A DNA stretch of 64,000 bases from Myxococcota bacterium. Lineage in GTDB: Bacteria > Myxococcota_A > UBA9160 > UBA4427. The DNA lies in the NCBI GenBank assembly GCA_041389495.1, contig JAWKRT010000001.1, positions 2,294,001 through 2,358,000 on the forward strand. Reading direction: 5' to 3'. The notes under the pieces were generated by a model that had not been told where the DNA came from, made no database searches, and saw only the letters and a program-made list of their open reading frames with translations. The position numbers were made by a program, and so were the translations under genes. Shown here in pieces: positions 17,798 to 25,625 of this stretch (the first letter of the stretch is position 1; each line of letters begins with the position of its first letter).

Positions 17798-18277
17798 TCA
17801 GGACGCGAGGGCGATGAACTCGATGCGGATGCCGCCGGGGATCGCGCACATCATGTGCTGCGCGGGGCCGCTGCCGAGCGACTCGGGAGCGAACTCGACG
17901 TCGACGCCGGGCGTGCGGGCGAGGCGCTCGTGGAGCTGCGCGAGGCCGGCCGCGTCCGCGACGGAGAGCGCCAGGTGATGGAGGCCGATGCCGTGCTTGC
18001 GATCGAACGGGCGCGCGCGCTCGGGATCCTCCGCCTGCCAGAGCGTGACCATCACCTGGCCGTCGGAGAGGAACACGGCCGGGTACGCGGCGACCTCGCC
18101 GACCTGCTGGTAGCCGAGCGTCTCGAGGAAGAAGCTCCGGGTCTCGGCGAGCCGAGGCACCGTGAGGCCCACGTGGTGGACGCCGTGCGTGCAGGGCGTG
18201 CTCGTCGCGTTCGGGTCGCGTGCTGCGTTCGTCTCGTTCGTCTCGTTCGTCTCGTTCGTCGGGCTCGTCGCGTTCAT
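17798..18277 (-). CDS. VOC (glyoxalase/dioxygenase fold) family protein
   Basis: A 159-residue vicinal-oxygen-chelate protein. The metal-site signature HHVGLTVP opens the first module (near residue 33), and GLHHLALSV the second (near residue 97). A Glu near the end (RIEFIAL) completes a typical set of metal ligands. Such proteins act as lyases, dioxygenases or resistance proteins; the reaction cannot be told. The N-terminal 28 residues are a low-complexity Thr-Asn-Glu stretch encoded by a 9-base repeat. Part of the leftward operon with the PNPOx-reductase fusion. Confidence 0.85.
   Translation of the reverse strand: MNATSPTNETNETNETNAARDPNATSTPCTHGVHHVGLTVPRLAETRSFFLETLGYQQVGEVAAYPAVFLSDGQVMVTLWQAEDPERARPFDRKHGIGLHHLALSVADAAGLAQLHERLARTPGVDVEFAPESLGSGPAQHMMCAIPGGIRIEFIALAS
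18227..18260. repeat. 9-base tandem repeat in the VOC gene
   Basis: Three perfect copies plus a partial fourth of GTTCGTCTC. Read on the - strand they encode repeated Thr-Asn-Glu near the N-terminus of the VOC protein. The unit is a multiple of three, so copy-number change would lengthen or shorten the tail without breaking the frame. Confidence 0.85.
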
Positions 18278-18319
18278 CGCGTTCGTCTCCTCGTCGTGGT
18301 GTCGTGGTGTCGTGGTGTG

Positions 18320-18520
18320 TCAGTGCGCGAGCAGGGAGGCGAGGCCGTCCTCGTCGACGAGCCGGACGCGTCCGCTCGCCAGGAGATCCACCACCGCCGC
18401 GACGACTTCGCGATCCGTCGCGCCGGACTCCCCGAGTGCGTTCACGAGGTCGAGCAGCGTGAGCGCCGCTCGGGGTGCGGAAGCGAACCGTTCGGTGGAA
18501 GCCGCGTTCGATGTGGACAT
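18320..18520 (-). CDS. Small winged-helix-like protein, unknown
   Basis: A 66-residue cytoplasmic protein. After a Ser/Ala-rich start, residues 18-64 form two helices and a short beta-hairpin (TLLDLVNALGESGATDREVV then LLASGRVRL), reminiscent of a minimal winged helix. I do not recognise a named family. ATG 18520 has GGGAGG seven bases upstream and lies 33 bases from a sigma-54 promoter on the same strand (18553-18569). It is probably the first gene of the operon that continues with the VOC, PNPOx-reductase, cysteine hydrolase and NTF2-like genes. Confidence 0.6.
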   Translation of the reverse strand: MSTSNAASTERFASAPRAALTLLDLVNALGESGATDREVVAAVVDLLASGRVRLVDEDGLASLLAH

Positions 18521-18552
18521 CGAGAAGTCCTCCCGTGCTCTGCGCGATGCCA

Positions 18553-18569
18553 GTGCACGTGATGTGCCA
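18553..18569 (-). promoter_or_regulatory. Sigma-54 promoter (-24/-12)
   Basis: Read on the - strand the site is TGGCAC-ATCAC-GTGCA, one mismatch from TGGCAC-N5-TTGCA. The invariant GG and GC are exactly ten bases apart. The transcript would begin near 18543, about 22 bases before the ATG of the 66-residue protein. It is one of three such sites flanking the sigma-54 activator gene at 19516-21141. Confidence 0.7.
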
Positions 18570-18698
18570 GGCGGGTCGCGGTCGGATTCCGTTCGCAGCT
18601 CCAGTGCTTCCGGGAATCGCGGGTCGCGGCGATCGGGGCGGCGTCCCGAGATTGCGTGGGCCGCGTCACGACGCTTCGTGGTGCGCGACCGCGCGCGC

Positions 18699-19415
18699 TC
18701 AGCACGCGGGCGGCGCACCTTCTGCGGCGAGCAGGAGCGGCGCGCGCCGCGGCCGTCGCGGAGGCGCGTCCTCGCTCTCGAGCTCCGTGAACCACGCCTG
18801 GCCGAGCGACGTGTACGCGAGCGTCCGGAGCGATCGCCAGGTCGCGCAGACGGCGCCGTTCGCGCGCACGCGGCCGGATTCGGGGTCGTAGGCGGCGGTC
18901 GCGACCGCCGTGCAGTCGCGGTGGCGCGCGTCCGCGCAGTAGGCGATCACGCTCCGGCCCGCGATGCGATGCGGCCTCCGATAGCCACCGGGCATGCGCG
19001 TGCTGAAGGACGCCGCGATCGAGACCTCGACGGACGTGTGGAGGGGGCCGATCTCGACCGGCTCGTCGATGGCTCCCGAGAACGATGCCGCGAGGACGTG
19101 TCCGCTCGCCGCGTCGAGCACCCATACGAAGTCGGAGAAGCTGCTCGCGACGGCCTTGCGGTCCGCGAAGAAGACGCGCTCGACCTCGGGGCCGGGGACG
19201 CTCACGACGCGCTCGCCCGGCGTCGCACCGGGCTCGTACCAGGCGCGCGCGGGCGGGCTGAGCCGTCCGTCCGCGGCATCCGACGGCGCGACGAGGGCGC
19301 GCACCGCGACCCAGCGCGCCGCCGGGTTCGCGAGATCCATGGGCCGCGGCGTCTGTGCGGACGCGGCTGCAGCGACGATCAGACCGAGCGCGACCTGCGA
19401 AGAGAGAGCCGACAC
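18699..19415 (-). CDS. Secreted protein, unknown
   Basis: A 238-residue protein with a signal peptide (residues 1-20, ending AAASA before QTPRP). The mature part is rich in beta-strand-like segments and has four or five Cys, of which a pair in IAYCADARHRDC and later ones could form disulfides. No family recognised. GTG start at 19415 with GGAGGTGG three to ten bases upstream. A sigma-54 promoter on the same strand at 19472-19488 would give a leader of about 47 bases, placing it in the regulon of the adjacent activator. Confidence 0.65.
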   Translation of the reverse strand: MSALSSQVALGLIVAAAASAQTPRPMDLANPAARWVAVRALVAPSDAADGRLSPPARAWYEPGATPGERVVSVPGPEVERVFFADRKAVASSFSDFVWVLDAASGHVLAASFSGAIDEPVEIGPLHTSVEVSIAASFSTRMPGGYRRPHRIAGRSVIAYCADARHRDCTAVATAAYDPESGRVRANGAVCATWRSLRTLAYTSLGQAWFTELESEDAPPRRPRRAPLLLAAEGAPPAC

Positions 19416-19471
19416 GTTCCACCTCCGGACGTCGGCGGAAGGGGATCTGCCGCCGAGCTCCGTCGATGGAA

Positions 19472-19488
19472 TTGCAACGCGCGTGCCG
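19472..19488 (-). promoter_or_regulatory. Sigma-54 promoter (-24/-12)
   Basis: On the - strand: CGGCAC-GCGCG-TTGCAA, with the GG and GC dinucleotides ten bases apart and a full TTGCA -12 element. It lies between the 3' end of the activator gene and the secreted-protein gene. The expected start of transcription is near 19462. Confidence 0.7.
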
Positions 19489-19515
19489 CCCTTCGGACGA
19501 GGGCGCTCGCCGGTG

Positions 19516-21141
19516 CTAGGTCGTGCGCTTCAGGCCGAGTCGCTCGAGCCGCGAGGCGAGCGTCGTCGGCTTCATGCCGAGCAGCTCCGCGGCGCCGCCG
19601 GCGCCGTAGACCTTGCCGCCCGCGCGCTCGAGCGCGGCGAGGAGGTTGCTCCGCTCGAGGTCGCGCATCGCCTCCTCGGTGAGGATGTCGGAGCGCCGGG
19701 GCGCGCCTGCCTCGGCGCGGTCCATGTCGACGTCGACGTCGACGTCGCGCCGCGAGCCCGGGAGGTCGAGCTGCAGCGCGGTGCCCTTCGCGGTGATGAC
19801 CGCGCGCTCGATCACGTTCTGCAGCTCCCGGACGTTGCCCGGCCACGCGTGGCGACGAAGCGCGTCGAGGTCGCCGTCGCCGAGGCGGGCGCGCCGCTCG
19901 TGCTTGCGGTTCGCGCGATCGAGGAACTGCTGGGCGAGCAGCGCGACGTCCTCCGCGCGCTCGCGCAGCGGCGGCGCCTCGATCGGGAAGACGTTCAGCC
20001 GGTAGTAGAGGTCCTCGCGGAAGCGGCCCTCGCGGACCTCCTGCGCGAGGTCGCGGTTCGTGGCGGCGATGATGCGCACGTCGGCGCTGCGCGTGCGGTC
20101 GTCGCCGACGCGCTCGTACTGGCCCTCCTGCAGCACGCGCAGGAGCTTGCTCTGGAGCGCGAGCGGGATCTCCCCGACCTCGTCCAGGAAGAGCGTGCCG
20201 CCGTCGGCGGCGGCGAAGCGGCCCACGCGGTCGCGCACCGCGCCCGTGAACGCGCCCTTCACGTGGCCGAAGAACTCGCTCTCGTAGAGCTCCTTCGGGA
20301 CCGAGGCGCAGTTGACGCGGATCATCGCGCGATCCTCGCGGCGGCTGCGGCGGTGGATCTCGCGCGCGACGAGCTCCTTGCCCGTTCCCGATTCGCCGAG
20401 GATCAGCACCGTCGCGTCGGTGGGGGCGACCTGCTCGATCTGCTCCCCGATCCTCCGGATCGCCGCGCTCGTGCCCACGATCTCGCCGAACGCCTGGTGC
20501 TCGCTGATCTCCTCGCGCAGGTACTCGTTCTCGAGCTCGAGCTGCTGGCGAAGGCGCGCGTTCTCCTCGAACGCGCGCGCGTTCGCGATCGCGGCGGCCG
20601 CGTGGTCGGCGAGCATGCGCAGCGAGTCGAGCGCCTCGGAGCGCATGCAGCGGCGGGTGAACACGCCGAGCACGCCGAGCACCTCGCCGTGATAGACGAG
20701 CGGCTGGCCTCCGAAGCCGAGGATCTCCTCGCGTCGCGCCCACGCGGGCCGCGCGATCCACCGGGAGTCGTCGCGCGCGTCCTCGACGCACACGGCCTCG
20801 ACCGTCGCGGCGACGCTCCCGACCTTCCGCCGCCCGATCGGAAAGCGACGGAAGTCGCCGTCGATGCGCGACCAGTCCGCGCCGCGCTCGCGCGGATGCC
20901 CGGCGCTCATCACGAGGTGCAGACACGGCTCGCGGCCGGGGCACTCCTCGCGCAGCGGGCACGTCGGGCAGATGTCGCCGGGACGGACCAGCCAGATGCG
21001 GGCGAGCGCGACGTCGGGGTGTGCGGCGAGCCGCTGCACGATGAGCTCGAGCAGGCGATCGAGCGCGCGCTCGCGCGCGAGGTCGAGGAGCAGCCCGCGA
21101 ACCGCTTCGAACGGGAGCGCGAAGGAGTCGGAGGAGGTCAT
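19516..21141 (-). CDS. Sigma-54-dependent transcriptional activator, GAF-AAA+-Fis
   Basis: A 541-residue NtrC-family activator. A GAF sensor (about residues 20-185) holds four closely spaced cysteines (C58, C61, C67, C73). A coiled-coil linker (190-215) leads to the AAA+ domain with Walker A GESGTGKE (249-256), the sigma-54 contact loop GAFTGA (296-301), Walker B TLFLDEVGEI (316-325) and the sensor residues of AATNRDL. A Fis-type helix-turn-helix (GAAELLGMKPTTLASRLERL) ends the protein. There is no receiver domain, so activation is by ligand or redox at the GAF domain. ATG 21141 has GGGGGCGGA just upstream. Divergent from the flavoprotein reductase gene; three sigma-54 promoters surround it. 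Confidence 0.92.
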   Translation of the reverse strand: MTSSDSFALPFEAVRGLLLDLARERALDRLLELIVQRLAAHPDVALARIWLVRPGDICPTCPLREECPGREPCLHLVMSAGHPRERGADWSRIDGDFRRFPIGRRKVGSVAATVEAVCVEDARDDSRWIARPAWARREEILGFGGQPLVYHGEVLGVLGVFTRRCMRSEALDSLRMLADHAAAAIANARAFEENARLRQQLELENEYLREEISEHQAFGEIVGTSAAIRRIGEQIEQVAPTDATVLILGESGTGKELVAREIHRRSRREDRAMIRVNCASVPKELYESEFFGHVKGAFTGAVRDRVGRFAAADGGTLFLDEVGEIPLALQSKLLRVLQEGQYERVGDDRTRSADVRIIAATNRDLAQEVREGRFREDLYYRLNVFPIEAPPLRERAEDVALLAQQFLDRANRKHERRARLGDGDLDALRRHAWPGNVRELQNVIERAVITAKGTALQLDLPGSRRDVDVDVDMDRAEAGAPRRSDILTEEAMRDLERSNLLAALERAGGKVYGAGGAAELLGMKPTTLASRLERLGLKRTT

Positions 21142-21283
21142 CCGCCCCCGAGAGTCTCCGAATTCGCCGCGCGCGACAACGCGATCTCGTGACGACGACG
21201 CAATCTCGAGGCGCCGCCCGCTCGCCGCGCGACGGCGCGGGGGCGCGCCGTGCCCGCGTGCGCGTGGCGCGCGGCCCGCGCGG

Positions 21284-21300
21284 TGGCACGAGACCTGCTT
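21284..21300 (+). promoter_or_regulatory. Sigma-54 promoter (-24/-12)
   Basis: TGGCAC-GAGAC-CTGCTT, one mismatch from the -24/-12 consensus; GG (21285-21286) and GC (21297-21298) are ten bases apart. Transcription would start near 21310, ahead of the GAGAGGAGG ribosome site and the ATG at 21327. TGGCAC is rare in this window, which makes chance occurrence next to a sigma-54 activator unlikely. Confidence 0.75.
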
Positions 21301-21326
21301 TGGATCGTCGCCGAGAGGAGGCACCG

Positions 21327-22679
21327 ATGATCGCCGAGCACGACGTCCTGGTCCTGGGAGCCGGAAACGCGGGAATCGCGGCCGCCGGCGCGGCCGCCGC
21401 CGCGGGGCAGCGGGTCCTCGTGGTGGAGGCGCGCGACGTGGGCGGCGTGTGCCCGCTGCGCGGCTGCGTGCCCAAGAAGGTCCTCGTGGCCGCGGCGCAG
21501 GTGCTCGACGCGATCGCGCGAGCGGGCACGCATCGCATCGCGGTGGGCGCGCCCGTGCTCGACTGGCCCGGCCTGATCGAGCGCGAGCGGACCTTCGTCG
21601 AGGGCGTTCCCGAGCAGCTCGAGAAGAGCCTGGCGGATCGTGGAATCGCGCTCCTGCGCGGCCGCGCGCGCTTCACGGGTCGCCGCGAGGTCTCGGTCGC
21701 CGGCGAGCGCCACGCGGCCGGGAAGATCGTCGTGGCGACCGGCTCGACGCCGCGTTCGCTGCCGATCCCGGGAGCCGAGCACCTCGTCACGAGCGACGCG
21801 CTGCTCGAGCTCCCGGCGCTCCCCGAGTCGATCACCTTCGTCGGGGCGGGCGTGATCGCCTTCGAGTTCGCGCACGTGCTGGCGCGCGCGGGCTCGCGGG
21901 TCACACTGCTCGAGGTCGCGCCGCGCGTGCTCCCGACGCTCGATCCGGACGCCACCGACCGGCTCGCCGCGCTCACCCGCGAGCTCGGCGTGCGCATCGA
22001 GACGTCCGTCGCGATCGACGGCATCGAGAGGCGCGGCGACGGCTACGCGATCCGGTACCGCAGCGGTGGCGCGAGCGCCGTCGCTCGCAGCGAGTGCGCG
22101 GCGAACGGCGCGGGTCGCGTCGCGGATCTCGCCGGGCTCGACCTCGCGGCGGCCGGCATCACGCTCGAAGGAGGCCGCGTCGAGCTCGATGCGTACCTGC
22201 GCAGCGTCGAGAACCCGGACGTCTTCTTCGCCGGAGACGCGATCCCCGGTCGGCCGCAGCTCTCGCCGCTCGCGACGTACGAGGGCCGCGTGGTCGGGCA
22301 CAACCTCACGCACGACGCGCTCGAGCCCGCGCGCTACGGCCATCAGCCGGCGGCCGTCTACACCGTGCCGGCGCTCGCGACGGTCGGGTGGAGCGAGGCG
22401 GCCGCGCGCGAGGCCGGCTTCGACTTCGACGTCCGGACGCACGACATGACGGGCTGGCGCTCGGCGCGCACGCACGGCGAGACGGCGGCGTGGGCGAAGG
22501 TGCTCGTCGAGAAGGGGAGCGGTCGCATCCTCGGCGCGCACCTGGTCGGCCACGGCGCGGAGGAGACCATCCACGCCTTCGCGATCGCGGTCGAGAAGGG
22601 GATGCCCGCGTCGGAGCTCGCCGAGCGCGTCTACGCCTATCCGACGTTCCACGCCGACATCAAGTACATGGTGTCGTGA
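21327..22679 (+). CDS. FAD-dependent pyridine nucleotide-disulfide oxidoreductase
   Basis: A 450-residue flavoenzyme of the glutathione reductase/dihydrolipoamide dehydrogenase class. The FAD motif GAGNAGIAAAG lies at residues 11-21. The redox-active disulfide GGVCPLRGCVPKK has C42 and C47 in CxxxxC spacing. The NAD(P)-binding GAGVIAFEFAHV and the FAD motif DVFFAGDAI follow. The C-terminal position that is HPT in glutathione reductase reads YPT here (AYPTFHADIKYM), so the partner base is absent or replaced. Substrate unknown. ATG 21327 is chosen for its ribosome site and the upstream sigma-54 promoter. It precedes a glutathionyl-hydroquinone reductase gene by 65 bases. Confidence 0.85.
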   Translation: MIAEHDVLVLGAGNAGIAAAGAAAAAGQRVLVVEARDVGGVCPLRGCVPKKVLVAAAQVLDAIARAGTHRIAVGAPVLDWPGLIERERTFVEGVPEQLEKSLADRGIALLRGRARFTGRREVSVAGERHAAGKIVVATGSTPRSLPIPGAEHLVTSDALLELPALPESITFVGAGVIAFEFAHVLARAGSRVTLLEVAPRVLPTLDPDATDRLAALTRELGVRIETSVAIDGIERRGDGYAIRYRSGGASAVARSECAANGAGRVADLAGLDLAAAGITLEGGRVELDAYLRSVENPDVFFAGDAIPGRPQLSPLATYEGRVVGHNLTHDALEPARYGHQPAAVYTVPALATVGWSEAAAREAGFDFDVRTHDMTGWRSARTHGETAAWAKVLVEKGSGRILGAHLVGHGAEETIHAFAIAVEKGMPASELAERVYAYPTFHADIKYMVS

Positions 22680-22744
22680 TGCGCGCGTCGTCCGTTCGGT
22701 CCGCGCGCGCCACGCGACGCCCGCGCGACACCTGGAGGTAGGTC

Positions 22745-23710
22745 ATGGGATTGCTGGTCGACGGAGTCTGGAAGGATCGCTGGTACGACACCGCGTCGAC
22801 GGGCGGCCGGTTCGTCCGCACCGAGAGCCAGTTCCGCGAGTGGGTGCGGGCCGATGGCTCGACGCGCTTCGCGCCCGAGGCGGGCCGCTACCACCTCTAC
22901 GTCTCGCTCGCGTGTCCGTGGGCGCACCGCACGCTGATCTACCGCAAGCTCGCCGGCCTCGAGGACGCGATCCCGCTCTCGGTCGTCGACCCCTTGATGG
23001 GCGAGAACGGCTGGGTCTTCTCGGAGGCGCCGGGCGCGATTCCCGACGTCGTGCACGGAAGCCGCTTCCTGCACGAGGTCTACACGCGCGCCGACGCCCG
23101 CTACACGGGCCGCGTGACCGTGCCCGTGCTCTGGGATCGCGAGCACGAGACCATCGTCAACAACGAGTCGAGCGAGATCATCCGCATGCTGGGCGGCGAG
23201 TTCGACGCCCTCGCGACCACGCGCGTCGACTTCTACCCCGAGCCACTGCGCGCCGAGATCGACGACGTGAACGCCTTCGTCTACCCGCGCATCAACAACG
23301 GCGTCTACCGCTGTGGCTTCGCGACGACGCAGGACGCCTACGAGGAGGCCTTCGCCGCGCTCTTCGAGGCCCTCGACCACCTCGAGGAGCGTCTCGCCCG
23401 ACGGCGCTACCTCGTCGGCGACCGCATCACCGAAGCGGACTGGCGGCTCTTCACGACGTTGATCCGCTTCGATGCCGTCTACGTCGGGCACTTCAAGTGC
23501 AACCTGCGCCGGATCGCGGACTACCCGCACCTGTCGGGCTACCTGCGCGAGCTCTACCAGGTGCCGGGCATCGCCGACACCGTCGACTTCTCCCACATCA
23601 AGCAGCACTACTACCGCAGCCACGCGACCATCAACCCGACCGGCGTCGTGCCCGTCGGCCCCGATCTCGACCTCGACCGTCCCCACGGCCGCGGCGCGAT
23701 CGGAGGCTGA
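22745..23710 (+). CDS. Glutathionyl-hydroquinone reductase (Xi-class glutathione S-transferase)
   Basis: A 321-residue enzyme of the YqjG/PcpF/ECM4 family, which removes glutathione from glutathionyl-hydroquinones. The catalytic Cys is C57 in SLACPWAHRT. The conserved VVDPLMGENGW, VPVLWDRE, NNESSEIIRM and the C-terminal helical domain (ADWRLFTTLIRFD, HFKCN) are all present. Full length for the family. GGAGGTAGG ribosome site before ATG 22745. It follows the disulfide flavoprotein reductase and is probably cotranscribed from the sigma-54 promoter at 21284, which suggests a role in quinone or electrophile stress. Confidence 0.93.
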   Translation: MGLLVDGVWKDRWYDTASTGGRFVRTESQFREWVRADGSTRFAPEAGRYHLYVSLACPWAHRTLIYRKLAGLEDAIPLSVVDPLMGENGWVFSEAPGAIPDVVHGSRFLHEVYTRADARYTGRVTVPVLWDREHETIVNNESSEIIRMLGGEFDALATTRVDFYPEPLRAEIDDVNAFVYPRINNGVYRCGFATTQDAYEEAFAALFEALDHLEERLARRRYLVGDRITEADWRLFTTLIRFDAVYVGHFKCNLRRIADYPHLSGYLRELYQVPGIADTVDFSHIKQHYYRSHATINPTGVVPVGPDLDLDRPHGRGAIGG

Positions 23711-23787
23711 ACGCGGCGATCGCACAGCGACGCGACGTCGCGCTTCCGAGGCGCGCCGACGCGCTCGCGCGCGAGCCCCGGCCCGCG

Positions 23788-23816
23788 TTGCCGCCCCCCC
23801 GCGGCTCGTCCATACT
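23788..23816 (+). promoter_or_regulatory. Candidate vegetative promoter for scpA-scpB-rluB
   Basis: TTGCCG (23788-23793) and CATACT (23811-23816) are separated by 17 bases; each matches four of six consensus positions of a sigma-70-type promoter. It lies in the 221-base gap before scpA. The leader would be about 110 bases. The -10 is followed by GCCGCGC, as at several other putative promoters in the window. Confidence 0.4.
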
Positions 23817-23931
23817 GCCGCGCGGCTCCGGCGGGCACGGAAGTGCCGGCCGCGCCGGGCGGCGGCCCCCACCGCGCGCCCCTTCGCCGCATCGCAGCGC
23901 GGTGCGGCCAGCGAAGATCCGAGGCGGTTCC

Positions 23932-24792
23932 TTGAGCTCGAGCGGCGAGTCCCAGAGCGATCTCGTGGTCGTGCGCGATGGCGCGATCGGCACGGCCGGT
24001 GCGTATGCGGTCAAGCTCGAGGTGTTCGAGGGGCCGCTCGACCTGCTGCTGCACCTGATCCGGCAGAACGAGGTCGAGATCACGGACATCCCGGTCGCGC
24101 GCATCGCCGACCAGTACCTCGACTACCTCGAGATGATGCGCGAGCTGCAGCTCGACGTGGCGGGCGAGTACCTCGTGATGGCGGCGACGCTCGCGTGGAT
24201 CAAGTCGCGCATGCTGCTGCCGCCCGACGGCACGACCGACGAGGACGAGGGGCTCGATCCGCGCGCGGAGCTCGTCGCGCGGCTGCTCGAGTACCAGCGC
24301 TTCAAGGAGGCGGCCGAGCTGCTCGGGCGGCGGCGCCTGCTCGGGCGCGACGTGTTCGAGGCGCAGGGCGCCGAGCCCGAGCCGGTGCCCGAGGCCGAGC
24401 GCGAGATCGAGGTCGGGCTCTTCGACCTGCTCGAGGCCTTCCGGCACGTGCTCGACCGCGCCGACGCGGAGCCGACGGTGCACGCGGTCGAGCTCGAGGT
24501 CGAGGAGTTCACGGTCCGCGAGCGCGTCATCGCGATCATGGAGAAGATGGAGCGCGCGGGCACGATCGAGTTCACGCAGATCTTCGAGCGCGACGACGGG
24601 CGGCCGCCGACGCGGCAGATCGTCGTCGCGAGCTTCCTCGCGATCCTCGAGCTCGCGCGGCTCGAGGCGATCCGGATCTTCCAGAGCCTCGGCGAGCGCG
24701 GCAGCCCGGAGGGCCCCATCCGCCTGCGGCTCGTCGCGGACGACCGCCGCACGCTCCCGCACTGGCGCGAGCGCATCTCGGACCTGATGTAG
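23932..24792 (+). CDS. scpA: Segregation and condensation protein A
   Basis: A 286-residue kleisin that links the SMC heads and binds ScpB in the bacterial condensin complex. The N-terminal kleisin signature VKLEVFEGPLDLLLHLI begins near residue 24, followed by ITDIPVARIADQYLDYL and LVMAATLAWIKSRMLLP. The C-terminal winged helix is at about residues 205-260. The TTG at 23932 is chosen because GAGG lies about eight bases upstream; GTG codons around 23964 are alternatives. scpB follows 17 bases downstream. No smc gene is in the window. Confidence 0.88.
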   Translation: MSSSGESQSDLVVVRDGAIGTAGAYAVKLEVFEGPLDLLLHLIRQNEVEITDIPVARIADQYLDYLEMMRELQLDVAGEYLVMAATLAWIKSRMLLPPDGTTDEDEGLDPRAELVARLLEYQRFKEAAELLGRRRLLGRDVFEAQGAEPEPVPEAEREIEVGLFDLLEAFRHVLDRADAEPTVHAVELEVEEFTVRERVIAIMEKMERAGTIEFTQIFERDDGRPPTRQIVVASFLAILELARLEAIRIFQSLGERGSPEGPIRLRLVADDRRTLPHWRERISDLM

Positions 24793-24809
24793 GGCGCGGA
24801 GGAGGAGCC

Positions 24810-25613
24810 GTGGATCGCGACGAACAGCGACGCATCGTGGAGGCGCTCGTGCTGGCCTCGCCCGAGCCGATCAGCGCGGCGCGCCTGGCGGAGATCGTTC
24901 CCTATCTGAAGCCCGCGAAGGTGAAGGACCTCCTGAACGAGCTGAACACGGCCTATCAGGAGCAGGACCGCGCCTTCGAGATCTGGGAGGTCGCGGGCGG
25001 CTACCAGATCCGCACGCGCGCCGAGTTCTCGGGCTACCTGCAGAAGCTCCAGCGCCAGCGGCCGCTGCGCCTGTCGCGCGCCGCGCTCGAGACGCTGTCG
25101 ATCGTCGCCTACCGGCAGCCGGCGACGCGCGCCGAGATCGAGGACGTGCGCGGGGTCGAGTGCGGGCCCGTGCTGAAGAGCCTGCTCGACCGCCACCTGA
25201 TCCGCATCGCGGGCCATCGCGAGGTGCCGGGGCGTCCGATGGTCTACGGGACGACGCGCCGCTTCCTCGAGGTCTTCGGGCTCGACTCGCTGAAGGATCT
25301 CCCCGCGCTGCGCGAGCTCGACGAGCTCGCGCGCGAGCAGGGCCTCGTCCCGACCGACGCGGCCGAGGACGACGCGGCCGAGGACGACGCCGTCGCGGAG
25401 GCGGTCGCGGGCGCGCCCGAGGTCGCCGGCGACGCCAGCGGAGCCGTCGTCGACGACGACGCCGGCGCGGCCGACGAGGACGCGGCCGACGAGGACTGGC
25501 GCGGGCCGGAGATCGTCGTCGCCGGCGTGCCGATCGCCGACGGCGACGACGCGTCCGACGGCGACGATGCGTCCGACGACGACGACGCGTTCGACGACGA
25601 CGACACGGACTAG
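24810..25613 (+). CDS. scpB: Segregation and condensation protein B
   Basis: A 267-residue protein with two winged-helix domains (about residues 1-80 and 85-165): RRIVEALVLASPEPIS, then LSRAALETLSIVAYRQPATRAEI, RGVECGPVLKSLLDRHLI and GRPMVYGTTRRFLEVFGL, all ScpB signatures. It binds ScpA as a dimer. Beyond residue 185 there is a tail of about 80 residues very rich in Asp/Ala/Glu, including several runs of three or four Asp, which is not part of the conserved fold. GTG start with GGAGGAG. Followed by rluB 12 bases downstream, the common scpA-scpB-rluB order. Confidence 0.92.
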   Translation: MDRDEQRRIVEALVLASPEPISAARLAEIVPYLKPAKVKDLLNELNTAYQEQDRAFEIWEVAGGYQIRTRAEFSGYLQKLQRQRPLRLSRAALETLSIVAYRQPATRAEIEDVRGVECGPVLKSLLDRHLIRIAGHREVPGRPMVYGTTRRFLEVFGLDSLKDLPALRELDELAREQGLVPTDAAEDDAAEDDAVAEAVAGAPEVAGDASGAVVDDDAGAADEDAADEDWRGPEIVVAGVPIADGDDASDGDDASDDDDAFDDDDTD

Positions 25614-25625
25614 CGAGCACACCCG

